From positions 1-64,000 of the forward strand of contig JAJPIZ010000017.1 of assembly GCA_021324435.1 (NCBI GenBank): a stretch of 64,000 bases of DNA, given 5' to 3'. The stretch comes from Anaerolineae bacterium. Its GTDB lineage: Bacteria; Chloroflexota; Anaerolineae; Anaerolineales; Villigracilaceae. The translations under genes and the position numbers were made by a program. Every line of letters begins with the position of its first letter. Position 1 is the first letter of the stretch. Below the pieces are notes generated by a model, which was not told the DNA's origin, did no database searches, and worked only from the letters and a program-made list of their open reading frames with translations. Positions 42,164 through 51,683 of the stretch are shown piece by piece.

Positions 42164-43219
42164 ATGGCAAATTTGAAAATTCTATCGTTCGGCGCGGGGG
42201 CGATTGGAACATATATCGGCGGTTCACTGGCTTTGGCCGGTGAACAACTTGTATTTGTAGAACAGTCTGCAGTGGCGGATGATCTGCGTCAGCGCGGCAT
42301 GAGACTTGACCTGACGATAGACAGACGGAGAAACACGAAGCAAGCCTTCATTATTCACCCTTCATCGTTTGTGATTGCTCCCTCGCTTGAAGATGCGTTG
42401 CGTTACGGGCCTTTCGACGTCGCGCTCTTTGCTTTGAAATCGTATGATACTGCCGCGGCCGTCGAGGGCATGAAGCCGTTTGCAGAAAAACTTCCGCCGA
42501 TTTTGTGTTTATCGAACGGCGTGGACAACGAACCGATTCTTGCCAACGCCCTCGGCGTGGAGAAAGTGATTCCCGGCACGGTGACCAGCGCGATCGGACG
42601 CCGCGGCGCGGGCGACATTGTGTTGGAACGCCTGCGCGGCATCGGTATTGCTACCTCGCATCCTCTCTCGGACCGATTGCTGGCCGCGGCCAATGCAGCT
42701 CTTCTAAACGCTCAGGCCTTTTCCAACGCGGCGGCGATGAAGTGGTCCAAAATGCTAACCAACCTCATTGCCAATCCAACTTCCGCCATTCTCGACATGA
42801 CCGCCGCGGAAGTCTTTGCGAATCCAAAACTTTATCAACTCGAGATCGAAATGTTGCGCGAATGCCTCGCCGTGATGGACGCGCAACATATTCCCGTAGT
42901 GGACCTGCCCGGGACGCCTGCGCGCGCACTTGCGTTTGCCACGCGCTTGCCATTGTGGCTTTCAAAGCCTTTACTCGCGCGCGCCGCGGGCGCAGGACGC
43001 GGCGGCAAAATGCCCTCCTTCCACATTGACCTGCATTCGGGCCGCGGCAAATCAGAAGTGGAATTTTTGCATGGCGCGGTGGTGAGGGCAGGGGAGAAAT
43101 TTGGCGTGCCGACGCCGGTTAACAAGATGCTGACCGAGACGCTGATGAAGTTGACGCGCGGCGAAACTCCGCTCGAAGAGTTTGCGCATCAACCGGAGAA
43201 ACTGCTGAAGCTTCTATGA
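42164..43219 (+). CDS. panE: Ketopantoate reductase-like (2-dehydropantoate 2-reductase)
   Basis: 351 residues. ILSFGAGAIGTYIGGSLALAG is the NADPH loop, FALKSYDT and LSNGVDNEPIL are family signatures, KMLTNLIANPTSAI contains the catalytic Lys region. It may reduce ketopantoate to pantoate for CoA; several paralogues with other substrates exist, so panE is tentative. A low-complexity in-frame insert (IIHPSSFVI region, 42325-42375) lies between the NADPH loop and the next strand. Confidence 0.75.
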   Translation: MANLKILSFGAGAIGTYIGGSLALAGEQLVFVEQSAVADDLRQRGMRLDLTIDRRRNTKQAFIIHPSSFVIAPSLEDALRYGPFDVALFALKSYDTAAAVEGMKPFAEKLPPILCLSNGVDNEPILANALGVEKVIPGTVTSAIGRRGAGDIVLERLRGIGIATSHPLSDRLLAAANAALLNAQAFSNAAAMKWSKMLTNLIANPTSAILDMTAAEVFANPKLYQLEIEMLRECLAVMDAQHIPVVDLPGTPARALAFATRLPLWLSKPLLARAAGAGRGGKMPSFHIDLHSGRGKSEVEFLHGAVVRAGEKFGVPTPVNKMLTETLMKLTRGETPLEEFAHQPEKLLKLL

Positions 43220-43220
43220 T

Positions 43221-43315
43221 GTCGTTGCCAGCGCCGCTTTTTGGCGCGAAACAATCTCCGCGCGAATGGGGGATTGTTTTGCGGAACAACACCGCCCGCA
43301 ACGACATAATCATCG
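43221..43315 (+). repeat. Dispersed GTCGTTGC...GCAACGAC repeat
   Basis: Ends GTCGTTGC (43221-43228) and GCAACGAC (43308-43315) with inner ACAATCTCC and GGATTGTTTTGC arms. Same family as 3619-3733. Confidence 0.65.
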
Positions 43316-43343
43316 GTGATACAATACGCCTCCTTGTAAGCCT

Positions 43344-45050
43344 ATGAACGCAAAATCGAAATTCAATATCGTCTCGCCGCGCCCGGAAGTGGAGATTCAC
43401 CTCCCTGACGGGCGCGTGCTGTCCGGTCCGCGTAATGCACAGGTGGGTGATTTTCTCAAAGCTGTGGACAGCCCCGCGCCGGTCGTTGCCGCGGAGGTGG
43501 ACAATGAACTTCGTGAACTGACCTATTCCATCCAAATGGATTCGCGCGTGCGGCCTGTGACCATGTCCGACCCGGATGGCGCGCTCATCTATCGCCGCTC
43601 GCTGAACTTTTTGCTCGAGATGGCGTTTGCCGATCTTTTTCCCAATGCGCAATTGACCATTGACCACTCCATCTCGTTCGGCGGATATTATTGTCAGGTT
43701 CGGGGGCGCAAACCGCTTTCAGAAAAAGAGTTGACCGCCCTCAGGTCCCGCATGAACGAACTGATCGCGGCGGATCTGCCGTTCGAGAAAAAAGAAGTCC
43801 CTTTGCAGGAGGCGATTGATTACTTCAAATCCATCGGCTATGAAGATAAGGTCCATTTGCTCAATTATCGCCGCAAAGACTATTTGACTCTGTATCGCCT
43901 CGGCCAGCGCATGGACTATCATCACGGTTACATGGTTCCGTCCACGGGCTATCTCAAGTGGTTCGATCTGCTGGCGACCAACGGCGGCTTTACGTTGCGT
44001 TTCCCGCGCCGCCACGCGCCGACGGAATTGCAACCTGTCGCGGAATATCCAAAGTTGCTTGCGGCCTTTCGTCAGTATGGCGACTGGCTCGAACATCTTG
44101 GCATCAACAACGTGGGCGCGTTGAACGATGCGATTCAATCGGGGCGCGCGCACGAAGTGGTGTTGGTCTCTGAAGCATTGCATGAACAAAATGTTGCCGA
44201 TGTTGCGCGTCAAATTGCAGAACGCGAATCGCAGATGGTTCTCATCGCAGGCCCATCGTCTTCGGGTAAGACCACTTTTTCGCGGCGACTCACCGTTCAA
44301 TTGCTCGCGCTGGGCATCTCGCCATATCCGCTTGAATTGGATAATTATTTTTTGGCGCGCGATAAAACGCCGCGCGGTGATGACGGCCAGCCTGATTTTG
44401 AATCCCTCGAGGCTCTTGATCTCGCATTGCTTGCCGAGCATCTGCATCAATTATTGGCAGGCAAAGAAGTTCAATTGCCGCGTTACAACTTCAAGACCGG
44501 GAATCCGGAACCGGGTGATCACATTCAACTGAAACGCGGACAGCCGATCATCATGGAGGGGATTCACGGACTCGATCCCCGCCTCCTGCCCTCGACGTTG
44601 GCCGGGCGCGCGTTTAAGATCTATGCCTCCGCCCTGACTCAACTCAACCTCGACCGCCACAACCGCGTCTCCACCACGGACACTCGCTTGATTCGCCGCA
44701 TCGTGCGCGATGCGCGCGAGCGCGGCTACACAGCCAAAGATACGATTTCGCGCTGGCAGTCTGTGCGGCGCGGCGAGAAACGACATATCTTCCCGTATCA
44801 GGAAAACGCGGACGTGATGTTCAACTCCGCGCTGGTGTATGAACTTTCCGCGCTCAAGCCGTTTGCCGAGCCTTTATTGAGACAAGTTCAATATGGAAAC
44901 TCTGAGTTCATCGAGGCTAAACGTTTGCTGGCTTTTCTTGAATGGTTCCTGCCGATTGATGTGGATATGATCCCTGAAAACTCCATCGTGCGCGAATTCA
45001 TCGGCGGCTCGGTGCTGAAGGACTTTACGATCTGGAAGAATAAAAGTTAA
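43344..45050 (+). CDS. Nucleoside (uridine) kinase with ThrRS-like N-terminal domains
   Basis: 568 residues. Residues 1-75 look like a TGS domain (VEIHLPDGRVLSGPRNAQVG), followed by a second-additional-domain (SAD) region of threonyl-tRNA synthetase type (about 80-240: DHSISFGGYYCQV). The C-terminal half is a P-loop kinase with GPSSSGKTTFSRRL near 300 and ELDNYFLARDKTPRG. This is a recognised fusion family usually labelled nucleoside kinase. Substrate probably a pyrimidine nucleoside, by family. Confidence 0.88.
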   Translation: MNAKSKFNIVSPRPEVEIHLPDGRVLSGPRNAQVGDFLKAVDSPAPVVAAEVDNELRELTYSIQMDSRVRPVTMSDPDGALIYRRSLNFLLEMAFADLFPNAQLTIDHSISFGGYYCQVRGRKPLSEKELTALRSRMNELIAADLPFEKKEVPLQEAIDYFKSIGYEDKVHLLNYRRKDYLTLYRLGQRMDYHHGYMVPSTGYLKWFDLLATNGGFTLRFPRRHAPTELQPVAEYPKLLAAFRQYGDWLEHLGINNVGALNDAIQSGRAHEVVLVSEALHEQNVADVARQIAERESQMVLIAGPSSSGKTTFSRRLTVQLLALGISPYPLELDNYFLARDKTPRGDDGQPDFESLEALDLALLAEHLHQLLAGKEVQLPRYNFKTGNPEPGDHIQLKRGQPIIMEGIHGLDPRLLPSTLAGRAFKIYASALTQLNLDRHNRVSTTDTRLIRRIVRDARERGYTAKDTISRWQSVRRGEKRHIFPYQENADVMFNSALVYELSALKPFAEPLLRQVQYGNSEFIEAKRLLAFLEWFLPIDVDMIPENSIVREFIGGSVLKDFTIWKNKS

Positions 45051-45055
45051 CCGCC

Positions 45056-45084
45056 GTCGCGAGGAGATTGCCGCTCGCAACGAC
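45056..45084 (+). repeat. Short copy of the GTCG..CGAG repeat
   Basis: GTCGCGAGGAGATTGCCGCT is followed by CGCAACGAC. It looks like the two ends of the 3619-3733 family joined together. The rest of the gap to 45304 has a lone TATAAT at 45241-45246 and nothing else I can support. Confidence 0.55.
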
Positions 45085-45304
45085 GTTGAATCTTATGCCC
45101 CTCTGCGAGATACTTCTCATTTTCCTCAGAAAGGCCATGGATGCTTTCGCCGTCTGCCTGGCCGCGCGGCATTGGAAGAGACTCATGGCTCGCGCCCCGC
45201 GTTCGGGCTGTCATTTCATTTTGGTTTCATGAAAAAGTCATATAATTCAGGCACTCAATCGAGATGGTGCGCATCCGAGCATGTGTCACTTTTACAGGTG
45301 AACA

Positions 45305-46144
45305 TTGGAAGAGAGAAAGAATGGTCCATCTGAAGCGCGGCAGACGAGGTGGGACCATCTGCAAAAAGGGGTGAAACAGGCCGCGCCGTTTGCGGGGGGT
45401 GTGCTGGCCGCGCTGTTGGCTGTTCTGCTCTACAACATTTTATTTCCCCAACCCCATCAACTAACTGAACGAGAAGTGAATGACAAAGTGGCGCAGGCTC
45501 TGGCTTCGACGACGCCCGCGCCCGCGTTCTCCGCGCAAGTGTATGAGATCATTCAGCCTTCGCTGGTGCTGATCGAAACGAAACTCGCGGACGCGGAGAA
45601 CGAATCCCAGCATGGATTGGGGAGCGGTGTGGTCATTGATGATGCCGCTGACATCCTGACCAGCCTGCATGTGGTCGCGGATGCCAGCGAGATTCGAGTG
45701 ACGTTTGCCGATGGAACGGAATCCAGCGCGCAGATCATCGTTAAACAACCGGAGCATGACATCGCAGTTCTGCGCCCGGACAATCTGCCGAAATTGCTTG
45801 TCCCGGCCGTGCTTGGAAATCCCAACGTGATGCGTGTGGGGGATGAAGCTTTTGTGGTTGGCAACCCGTTTGGTTTGTACAGCTCGATGAGCGCAGGTGT
45901 CATCTCCGGTTTCGACCGCACCTTTCAGCCGCCGAATTCGAATCAAAAATTGCAAGGTATGATTCAAGTTGACGCGGCGGTCAACCCCGGCAATTCGGGC
46001 GGACCACTGCTCAATCGCTACGGTGAAGTCATCGGGATCGTGACCGGAATTGTGAATCCCACCGACCAGAATTTTTTTATTGGAATAGGTTTTGCAGTCC
46101 CAATTGATGTGGCGGCGGCCGCGGCTGGTTCGCCGCCGTATTGA
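45305..46144 (+). CDS. HtrA/DegP-type serine protease without PDZ domain
   Basis: 279 residues. One membrane helix (about 27-47) anchors a trypsin-like domain with the triad His in LTSLHVVAD, Asp in EHDIAVLR and Ser in NPGNSGGPLL. HtrA proteins normally continue into one or two PDZ domains; here the protein ends soon after the protease. It should act outside the membrane on damaged proteins. TTG start with AGGTGA upstream. Confidence 0.85.
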   Translation: MEERKNGPSEARQTRWDHLQKGVKQAAPFAGGVLAALLAVLLYNILFPQPHQLTEREVNDKVAQALASTTPAPAFSAQVYEIIQPSLVLIETKLADAENESQHGLGSGVVIDDAADILTSLHVVADASEIRVTFADGTESSAQIIVKQPEHDIAVLRPDNLPKLLVPAVLGNPNVMRVGDEAFVVGNPFGLYSSMSAGVISGFDRTFQPPNSNQKLQGMIQVDAAVNPGNSGGPLLNRYGEVIGIVTGIVNPTDQNFFIGIGFAVPIDVAAAAAGSPPY

Positions 46145-46148
46145 CAAA

Positions 46149-46230
46149 GGGGCCTTCATCCCCAGCCCTTTCCCCTTTGGGGGAAGGCAGCCCCCTCGTC
46201 TTCGGGGAAGGGTCAGGGTGTGAGGGTGAT
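46149..46230 (+). repeat. CCTCACC-type repeat before moxR
   Basis: Pieces such as CCCTTTCCCCTTTGGGGG, CCCCTCGTCTTCGGGG and GGGTGTGAGGG make several small hairpins between the protease and moxR. Related to 8244-8285 and 34380-34420. Confidence 0.5.
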
Positions 46231-46253
46231 GAGAAGAGCAAAGGAGAATGTCC

Positions 46254-47264
46254 ATGGATCAAAAATCGAATCCCGAAAATGCCAAGCCGATGGAGCGCGT
46301 GCTCTACGAGGTGAAAAAGATCATCGTCGGGCAGGACCATTTGCTTGAACGATTGGTCGTTGCTTTGCTGGCGCGCGGACATATCCTCGTTGAGGGCGTG
46401 CCGGGGCTGGCGAAGACGATGGCGATCAAGACTCTGGCTGAGGCTATCGGCGGTGAATTCAAACGCATCCAGTTCACACCCGATCTTGTCCCCGCGGATT
46501 TGATCGGCACGCGCATCTACAATCAGAAAACCGGCGAGTTCAATACGTCGCTTGGTCCGGTCTTCACCAACTTACTGCTGGCTGATGAAATCAACCGCGC
46601 GCCGGCCAAGGTGCAGAGCGCGCTCCTCGAAGTGATGCAAGAGCGACAGGTCACGATTGGACGCGAGACGTTCAAGGTGCCGAATCCATTTTTGGTGTTG
46701 GCGACGCAAAATCCCATCGAGACCGAGGGCACATACGCATTGCCCGAAGCGCAAGTAGACCGCTTCATGTTAAAGGTGCTGGTCGGTTACCCCAACTCGA
46801 CCGAAGAGTTTGTGATCGTTGAGCGCATGACGAACACGTTGCAGGCCGTTCAAAAAGTGCTAACCACCGAACAGTTGTTGGATTTGCAAAAAGAAGTTGA
46901 TAACATCTTTGTAGAACCCGCGCTGATCGAATATGCTGTGCGGATGGTCACGGCCACGCGCCAGCCGAAGCAAGTGGGCCTGCCAGAGTTGGAACGCTAC
47001 ATCATGTTCGGCGCGAGTCCGCGCGCTTCGATCAATTTGATTCTCACAGCACGCGCGCTGGCTTTCGTGCGCGGCCGCGATTATGCCCTGCCGCAGGATG
47101 TCCTCGACATGGCCCTGGATGTCATGCGGCATCGCATTGTGCTGTCATACGAAGCGCTTTCCGATAACATGACCGGTGACGATTTGTTGAAGAAGATTCT
47201 CGACCGAATTCCGATCCCGGTCGTACCGTTGCGGGAGCACGCCAATGACCGTCTCAACGCCTGA
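46254..47264 (+). CDS. MoxR-family AAA ATPase
   Basis: 336 residues. GVPGLAKTMAIKTLAE is the Walker A region, LLLADEINRAPAKVQSALLE the Walker B, and LATQNPIETEGTYALPEAQ the sensor 1, all classic MoxR. MoxR ATPases act as chaperones together with VWA proteins. ATG 46254 is better spaced from AAGGAG (46241-46246) than ATG 46248. The next three genes are the usual partners. Confidence 0.94.
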   Translation: MDQKSNPENAKPMERVLYEVKKIIVGQDHLLERLVVALLARGHILVEGVPGLAKTMAIKTLAEAIGGEFKRIQFTPDLVPADLIGTRIYNQKTGEFNTSLGPVFTNLLLADEINRAPAKVQSALLEVMQERQVTIGRETFKVPNPFLVLATQNPIETEGTYALPEAQVDRFMLKVLVGYPNSTEEFVIVERMTNTLQAVQKVLTTEQLLDLQKEVDNIFVEPALIEYAVRMVTATRQPKQVGLPELERYIMFGASPRASINLILTARALAFVRGRDYALPQDVLDMALDVMRHRIVLSYEALSDNMTGDDLLKKILDRIPIPVVPLREHANDRLNA

Positions 47265-48138
47265 GAGGATTCTGCAACGCCTCGACTGGCAGGTCATCCG
47301 CAGACTCGATGGCCTCCTGCAAGGCGACTATCGTAGTCTGTTCTATGGCTACGGCGTGGACTTCGCCGATCTGCGCGAATATCAACCCGGCGACGATATT
47401 CGTTACATAGATTGGAACGTCACGGCGCGCATGGACGCGCCCTACATCCGTCAGTATGTGGAGGATCGCGAGATTATCGCCTGGTTCCTGCTCGATCTGA
47501 GCCCCTCGATGGATTTCGGCACAACGCAGACTCAAAACCTGAAGCGGACGATGCTGATTGATTTCGTCGCGACGCTGGCGCGTTTGTTGACGCGGCATGG
47601 CAACCGCGTCGGCGCGATGTTTTACGCTTCGCGCGTCGACGGGGTGATTCCCGCGCGCGGCGGGCGGATCCAGGTCCTGCGCCTGATCCACGAACTGCTC
47701 GAGCAGCCGCGCTTGCCGCGCGCCGCGTTCACCGATCTGAATCCGCTGATCAAAGCCGGACTGAATTCCATCCGCAAACGCGCCCTGATCTTCCTCATCT
47801 CCGATTTCATCAGTGCGCCCGGCTGGGAGCAATCCTTGAGTCTGCTCAATCAGCGGCACGAAGTGCTGGCTGTCCGTTTGTGGGACCCGCGCGAAGTTCA
47901 ATTGCCCGACGTCGGCCCAATCATCATGGAAGACGCGGAGACCGGCGAACAGTTGTACGTGGACACACACGACAAGCGGTTCCGCCAGCGATTTGCCGAG
48001 TCCGCGCGGCGGCGCGAGGCGGAATTGAATCAAGCCTTCAAACGCGCGGGCGTGGATTCGTTGTCGCTTTCGACAGAGGATGATTTGGTCCGCGCCATCC
48101 TCGGCTTCGCGGGGATGCGGCGTCAGCGTCGCAGGTGA
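47245..48138 (+). CDS. DUF58-family protein
   Basis: 297 residues. DFADLREYQPGDDIRYIDWN is the DUF58 signature; a VWA-like domain follows with LLDLSPSMDFG (D-x-S-x-S). It overlaps moxR by 20 bases. MoxR-DUF58-VWA clusters are thought to assist envelope or metal-enzyme assembly. Confidence 0.92.
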   Translation: MTVSTPERILQRLDWQVIRRLDGLLQGDYRSLFYGYGVDFADLREYQPGDDIRYIDWNVTARMDAPYIRQYVEDREIIAWFLLDLSPSMDFGTTQTQNLKRTMLIDFVATLARLLTRHGNRVGAMFYASRVDGVIPARGGRIQVLRLIHELLEQPRLPRAAFTDLNPLIKAGLNSIRKRALIFLISDFISAPGWEQSLSLLNQRHEVLAVRLWDPREVQLPDVGPIIMEDAETGEQLYVDTHDKRFRQRFAESARRREAELNQAFKRAGVDSLSLSTEDDLVRAILGFAGMRRQRRR

Positions 48139-48151
48139 TGGCGAAATTGTC

Positions 48152-49162
48152 ATGAACTTCATCTGGCCCGGAATGCTTTGGGTTCTCGTCCTGCTTCCGT
48201 TGTTTGTAATTTTTTATCTCATTCAGCAGGGACGACGGAGGCGCATCGCCGCGCAATATAGCGGTTTTGGAGTCGCGGGACAAAACGATTCAAAAGGAGC
48301 CGGCCTCCGCCGTCATCTGCCTCCACTTCTCTTTTTGGCCGCGCTGACAATTCTGATTCTCGCCTCGGCCCGCCCACAGACTGTGGTCAGTTTGCCAACG
48401 CAAGATGGCATCATCATGCTGGCGTTCGATGTCTCTGGAAGTATGGCCGCTGATGATTTGAAGCCGACGCGCATGGAAGCCGCCAAGGCCGCGGCGCGTG
48501 ACTTTATTGATAAACAGCCGTCCACTGTGCAGATTGGAATTGTGGCGTTCAGTGATGGCGGGCTTTCCGTCCGCCCGCCGACCAACGACAAAGATGCTTT
48601 GTATACTTCGATGGATCAACTTGCACCGCAACGCGGCACATCGCTTGGAAGCGGTATTCTGGTTTCATTGAATGCCATTGCAGTCAGCCGCGCAGGCGAT
48701 ACGACACATTTTTACAGCAATCTCACGCCCGCGCCCACAGCCGCTCCAACACCTGTTCCGCAAGGCGCGTATATTCCCGCGGTCATCATCCTGCTGACGG
48801 ACGGTGAGAACAACGAGAATCCAAATCCACTCGCCGCCGCGCAGGCCGCGGCGAATCAGGGCGTTCGCATTTACACGGTCGGCATTGGCAGTGCGGCGGG
48901 CACGACCTTGCACGTCAATGGTTTTACGGTTCACACCCAACTTGATGAGGCTCTGCTCAAACAAATCTCGCAGATGACCGGCGGCAGTTATTACAACGCG
49001 GAAAGCGCACAGGATTTGAAAAATATTTATGATGACCTCGATCCGCAGTTGACCATCAAGCCGCAAAAGATGGAAGTGACTTCGCTCTTCGCGGGCGCGG
49101 GCATCATCGTGCTGATGCTCGGCGGCTTGTACTCGCTGTTGTGGTTTGGCCGTTTGATTTGA
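48152..49162 (+). CDS. BatA-like VWA membrane protein
   Basis: 336 residues. Two membrane helices near the N terminus (WVLVLLPLFVIFYLI and about 65-80), a VWA domain with metal site DVSGSMAADD near residue 95, and a final helix (about 310-330). Such proteins are called BatA/BatB after the Bacteroides aerotolerance genes. ATG 48152. Acts with MoxR and DUF58. Confidence 0.88.
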   Translation: MNFIWPGMLWVLVLLPLFVIFYLIQQGRRRRIAAQYSGFGVAGQNDSKGAGLRRHLPPLLFLAALTILILASARPQTVVSLPTQDGIIMLAFDVSGSMAADDLKPTRMEAAKAAARDFIDKQPSTVQIGIVAFSDGGLSVRPPTNDKDALYTSMDQLAPQRGTSLGSGILVSLNAIAVSRAGDTTHFYSNLTPAPTAAPTPVPQGAYIPAVIILLTDGENNENPNPLAAAQAAANQGVRIYTVGIGSAAGTTLHVNGFTVHTQLDEALLKQISQMTGGSYYNAESAQDLKNIYDDLDPQLTIKPQKMEVTSLFAGAGIIVLMLGGLYSLLWFGRLI

Positions 49163-49173
49163 ATGGAGGCCGT

Positions 49174-50232
49174 ATGAGTCTGCTTTGGCCTGAGTTCCTT
49201 TACTTGTTGGGGATCGTCCCTCTGCTGATCGGAGTTTACATTTGGATTCTGCGACGCCGACGACGATTCGCCGTGCGTTATTCGAGTCTTGCTCTCGTGC
49301 GCGACGCCATCCCGCGGCATTCGGCTCTGCGCCGCCACTTTCCCTTTGCTCTGTTTCTTTTAACGGTAGCCAGCCTGACGGTCGCATTGACGCGGCCGGT
49401 GTCCATCGTCAGCGTGCCGGCGAATCAAACGTCCATCATCCTTGCCATTGATGTCTCGAGGAGCATGTGTTCCACCGACATCGCGCCCAATCGTTTGGAA
49501 GCAGCGAAGAACGCGGCGCTGTCTTTCGTTGAACATCAAGGCGCGAACACGCAGATCGGTGTGGTGGCGTTCTCCGGCTTCGCGGAAATTGTGCAAGCGC
49601 CAACCACCGATCAGGAAATTCTAGAAACGGCGATCAACAGTCTGGTCACAGGCCATCGCACCGCGATTGGCAGCGGCATCCTAAAAGCCATTGATGCCAT
49701 CGCCGCCATTGATAAAAACGTCGCGCCGAGTGTGATAAGTTCATCCGCCAATCTCCCGCCAACGCCCGTGCCGCAGGGCGCGTACGCGCCGGACATCATT
49801 GTTTTGTTGACCGATGGAGTCAGCAACGCGGGGCCGCTGCCGTTGGATGCCGCGCAACAAGCCGCGGACCGCGGCGTACGCGTGTACACGATCGGGTTCG
49901 GAACTGCGAACGGCGGCGAGTTTCCGAATTGCGGCATTCAATTGCAAGGCAATGAACCATTCGGTGGAGGTCAATTCGGCGGCGGCCCGGGCTTTGGAGG
50001 TTTCCGTCGCGGCATTGACGAGGTCACGTTGAAACAAGTTGCTGAATTAACGGGCGGTGAATATTATCCTGCCGAAAGTGCCAGCGAACTGGAACATGTC
50101 TTCCAGAGTCTGCCGCTGTATTTGATCACGCGGCACGAAACCACGGAGATCAGTTTCATTTTTGTTGCGATTGGCGCGGCGCTGGCCGCATTGGCGATGC
50201 TGCTCTCGTGGACGTGGCATCCAATGAATTGA
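49174..50232 (+). CDS. BatB-like VWA membrane protein
   Basis: 352 residues, the same layout as the previous gene: two N-terminal helices, VWA metal site DVSRSMCSTD near 95, a Gly/Phe-rich loop FGGGQFGGGPGFGG, and a final helix. GGAGG at 49165-49169 sets ATG 49174. The two VWA genes appear to be a tandem duplication. Confidence 0.88.
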   Translation: MSLLWPEFLYLLGIVPLLIGVYIWILRRRRRFAVRYSSLALVRDAIPRHSALRRHFPFALFLLTVASLTVALTRPVSIVSVPANQTSIILAIDVSRSMCSTDIAPNRLEAAKNAALSFVEHQGANTQIGVVAFSGFAEIVQAPTTDQEILETAINSLVTGHRTAIGSGILKAIDAIAAIDKNVAPSVISSSANLPPTPVPQGAYAPDIIVLLTDGVSNAGPLPLDAAQQAADRGVRVYTIGFGTANGGEFPNCGIQLQGNEPFGGGQFGGGPGFGGFRRGIDEVTLKQVAELTGGEYYPAESASELEHVFQSLPLYLITRHETTEISFIFVAIGAALAALAMLLSWTWHPMN

Positions 50233-50246
50233 TGTCGCACCGCTGG

Positions 50247-50280
50247 CAAACCCGCCGCTAACCGGCGAGTTTGTTTTTTT
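50247..50280 (+). terminator. Terminator after the bat genes
   Basis: CAAAC..CGCCG pairs with CGGCG.GTTTG (50247-50273, one mismatch) and a run of seven T follows. Confidence 0.8.
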
Positions 50281-50372
50281 CATCTGCCTTTTGTTGTTAT
50301 AATGATTTCAAATCAAAGCAAGATCAGCAGTCCTTTGTCCTTTCTGTTTGACTTCTGAAGAATAGGAACTTT

Positions 50373-51608
50373 GTGAACTTTACTCAATTCAATCTGGATT
50401 CCCGCCTCATGCAGGGAATCAAAAAGGCGGGCTACGAAACCGCCACACCGATTCAGGAAGCGGCCATTCCCGCCGCCCTGCGCGGACGTGACCTGATCGG
50501 CACCGCACAGACGGGGACAGGCAAGACCGCCGCCTTCGTGTTGCCGATTTTGAATAAACTGCTCAATGGTCAACGCGGCGTGCCGCGCGCGTTGATCGTC
50601 ACGCCGACGCGTGAACTGGCCGAACAGATCAACGATGTGATCCGCGTGCTCTCAGGGGGGACGAGGCTGAGAAGTGTGACCATTTACGGCGGAGTCGGAG
50701 CCGGTCCACAAATCCAGGCCTTGAGAAACGGCGCGGAGATTCTGGTCGCGTGTCCCGGACGTTTGCTCGATCTCATCAATCAGCGCCAGGCGCGCATGGA
50801 GAAGATCGAAATTCTGGTGCTTGACGAAGCCGACCGCATGTTCGACATGGGTTTTCTGCCCGATGTGCGACGCATCGTCAAAGCCGTGCCGGTGCACAGA
50901 CAAACCATGCTGTTCTCGGCCACTTTCCCGGCGGATGTTGAACTGCTTGCTTCGCAAACTCTCAAGCAACCCCAACGTATCGCGATGGGCATCAGCCGAC
51001 CGGCGTATACGGTGACTCACGCGCTGTATCCCGTGCCTCCGCATTTGAAATCGTCGCTCTTGATCGAATTGCTCAAACGCACCAAGACCGAATCAGTGCT
51101 GGTGTTCACGCGCACGAAATATCGCGCGCAGAAAGTGGCGCATCAAATCCAGCGCGCAGGATTCAAAGTCACCAGCCTGCACGGAGATCGCACGCAGGGA
51201 CAACGCCAGGCCGCGCTCAAGGGTTTCAAAAGCGGATATCATGACATCATGGTCGCCACCGACATCGCGGCGCGCGGCCTGGATGTGGAAAGTATTTCGC
51301 ACGTCATCAACTACGATATGCCCGACACCGCCGATGCCTACATCCATCGTATCGGCCGCACCGGCCGCGCCGAACGCACCGGAGACGCATTCACCCTCGT
51401 CACGCCGGAAGACAACGATATGATTCGGACTCTCGAGCGCATCATGGGCGGACCCATCAAGCGCGAGATGCTCGAGGGATTCAACTACACGGTTCCCGCG
51501 CCGCCGCGGTCGGCTCCTGTTTCGAGAGGCGGTCATCGTCCCCCGCGCCCGGCTCCCACGCCGTCGCATTATGGACGCAATCGTCTCGCGCCGAGGCGGA
51601 GAAAGTAA
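50373..51608 (+). CDS. rhlE: DEAD-box RNA helicase, RhlE-like
   Basis: 411 residues. The Q motif region (FTQFNLDSRLMQGIKKAGY), Walker A AQTGTGKTAAF, DEAD in VLDEADRMFDMGF, SAT motif and HRIGRTGRAERTG are all present; a basic Pro-rich tail follows. Such helicases unwind RNA in ribosome assembly and cold response. GTG start. Confidence 0.93.
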   Translation: MNFTQFNLDSRLMQGIKKAGYETATPIQEAAIPAALRGRDLIGTAQTGTGKTAAFVLPILNKLLNGQRGVPRALIVTPTRELAEQINDVIRVLSGGTRLRSVTIYGGVGAGPQIQALRNGAEILVACPGRLLDLINQRQARMEKIEILVLDEADRMFDMGFLPDVRRIVKAVPVHRQTMLFSATFPADVELLASQTLKQPQRIAMGISRPAYTVTHALYPVPPHLKSSLLIELLKRTKTESVLVFTRTKYRAQKVAHQIQRAGFKVTSLHGDRTQGQRQAALKGFKSGYHDIMVATDIAARGLDVESISHVINYDMPDTADAYIHRIGRTGRAERTGDAFTLVTPEDNDMIRTLERIMGGPIKREMLEGFNYTVPAPPRSAPVSRGGHRPPRPAPTPSHYGRNRLAPRRRK

Positions 51609-51628
51609 TCAGTGTTCAGTAATCAGTG

Positions 51629-51655
51629 ACCCGTCTTGATGAGAGACGGGTTTTT
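51629..51655 (+). terminator. Terminator after rhlE
   Basis: ACCCGTCT (51629-51636) pairs with AGACGGGT (51644-51651), then a T run. A CAGT-type repeat (51610-51628) precedes it. Confidence 0.8.
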
Positions 51656-51683
51656 GATTCGGAAAGTGTATAATCGTTCTCAT

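Noticed and set aside
43719-44450. 243-codon minus-strand frame over the nucleoside kinase
   Set aside because: Antisense to a P-loop kinase; no motifs.
47254-48162. 302-codon open frame on the minus strand
   Set aside because: Antisense to the DUF58 gene, with no recognisable domain and no ribosome site.
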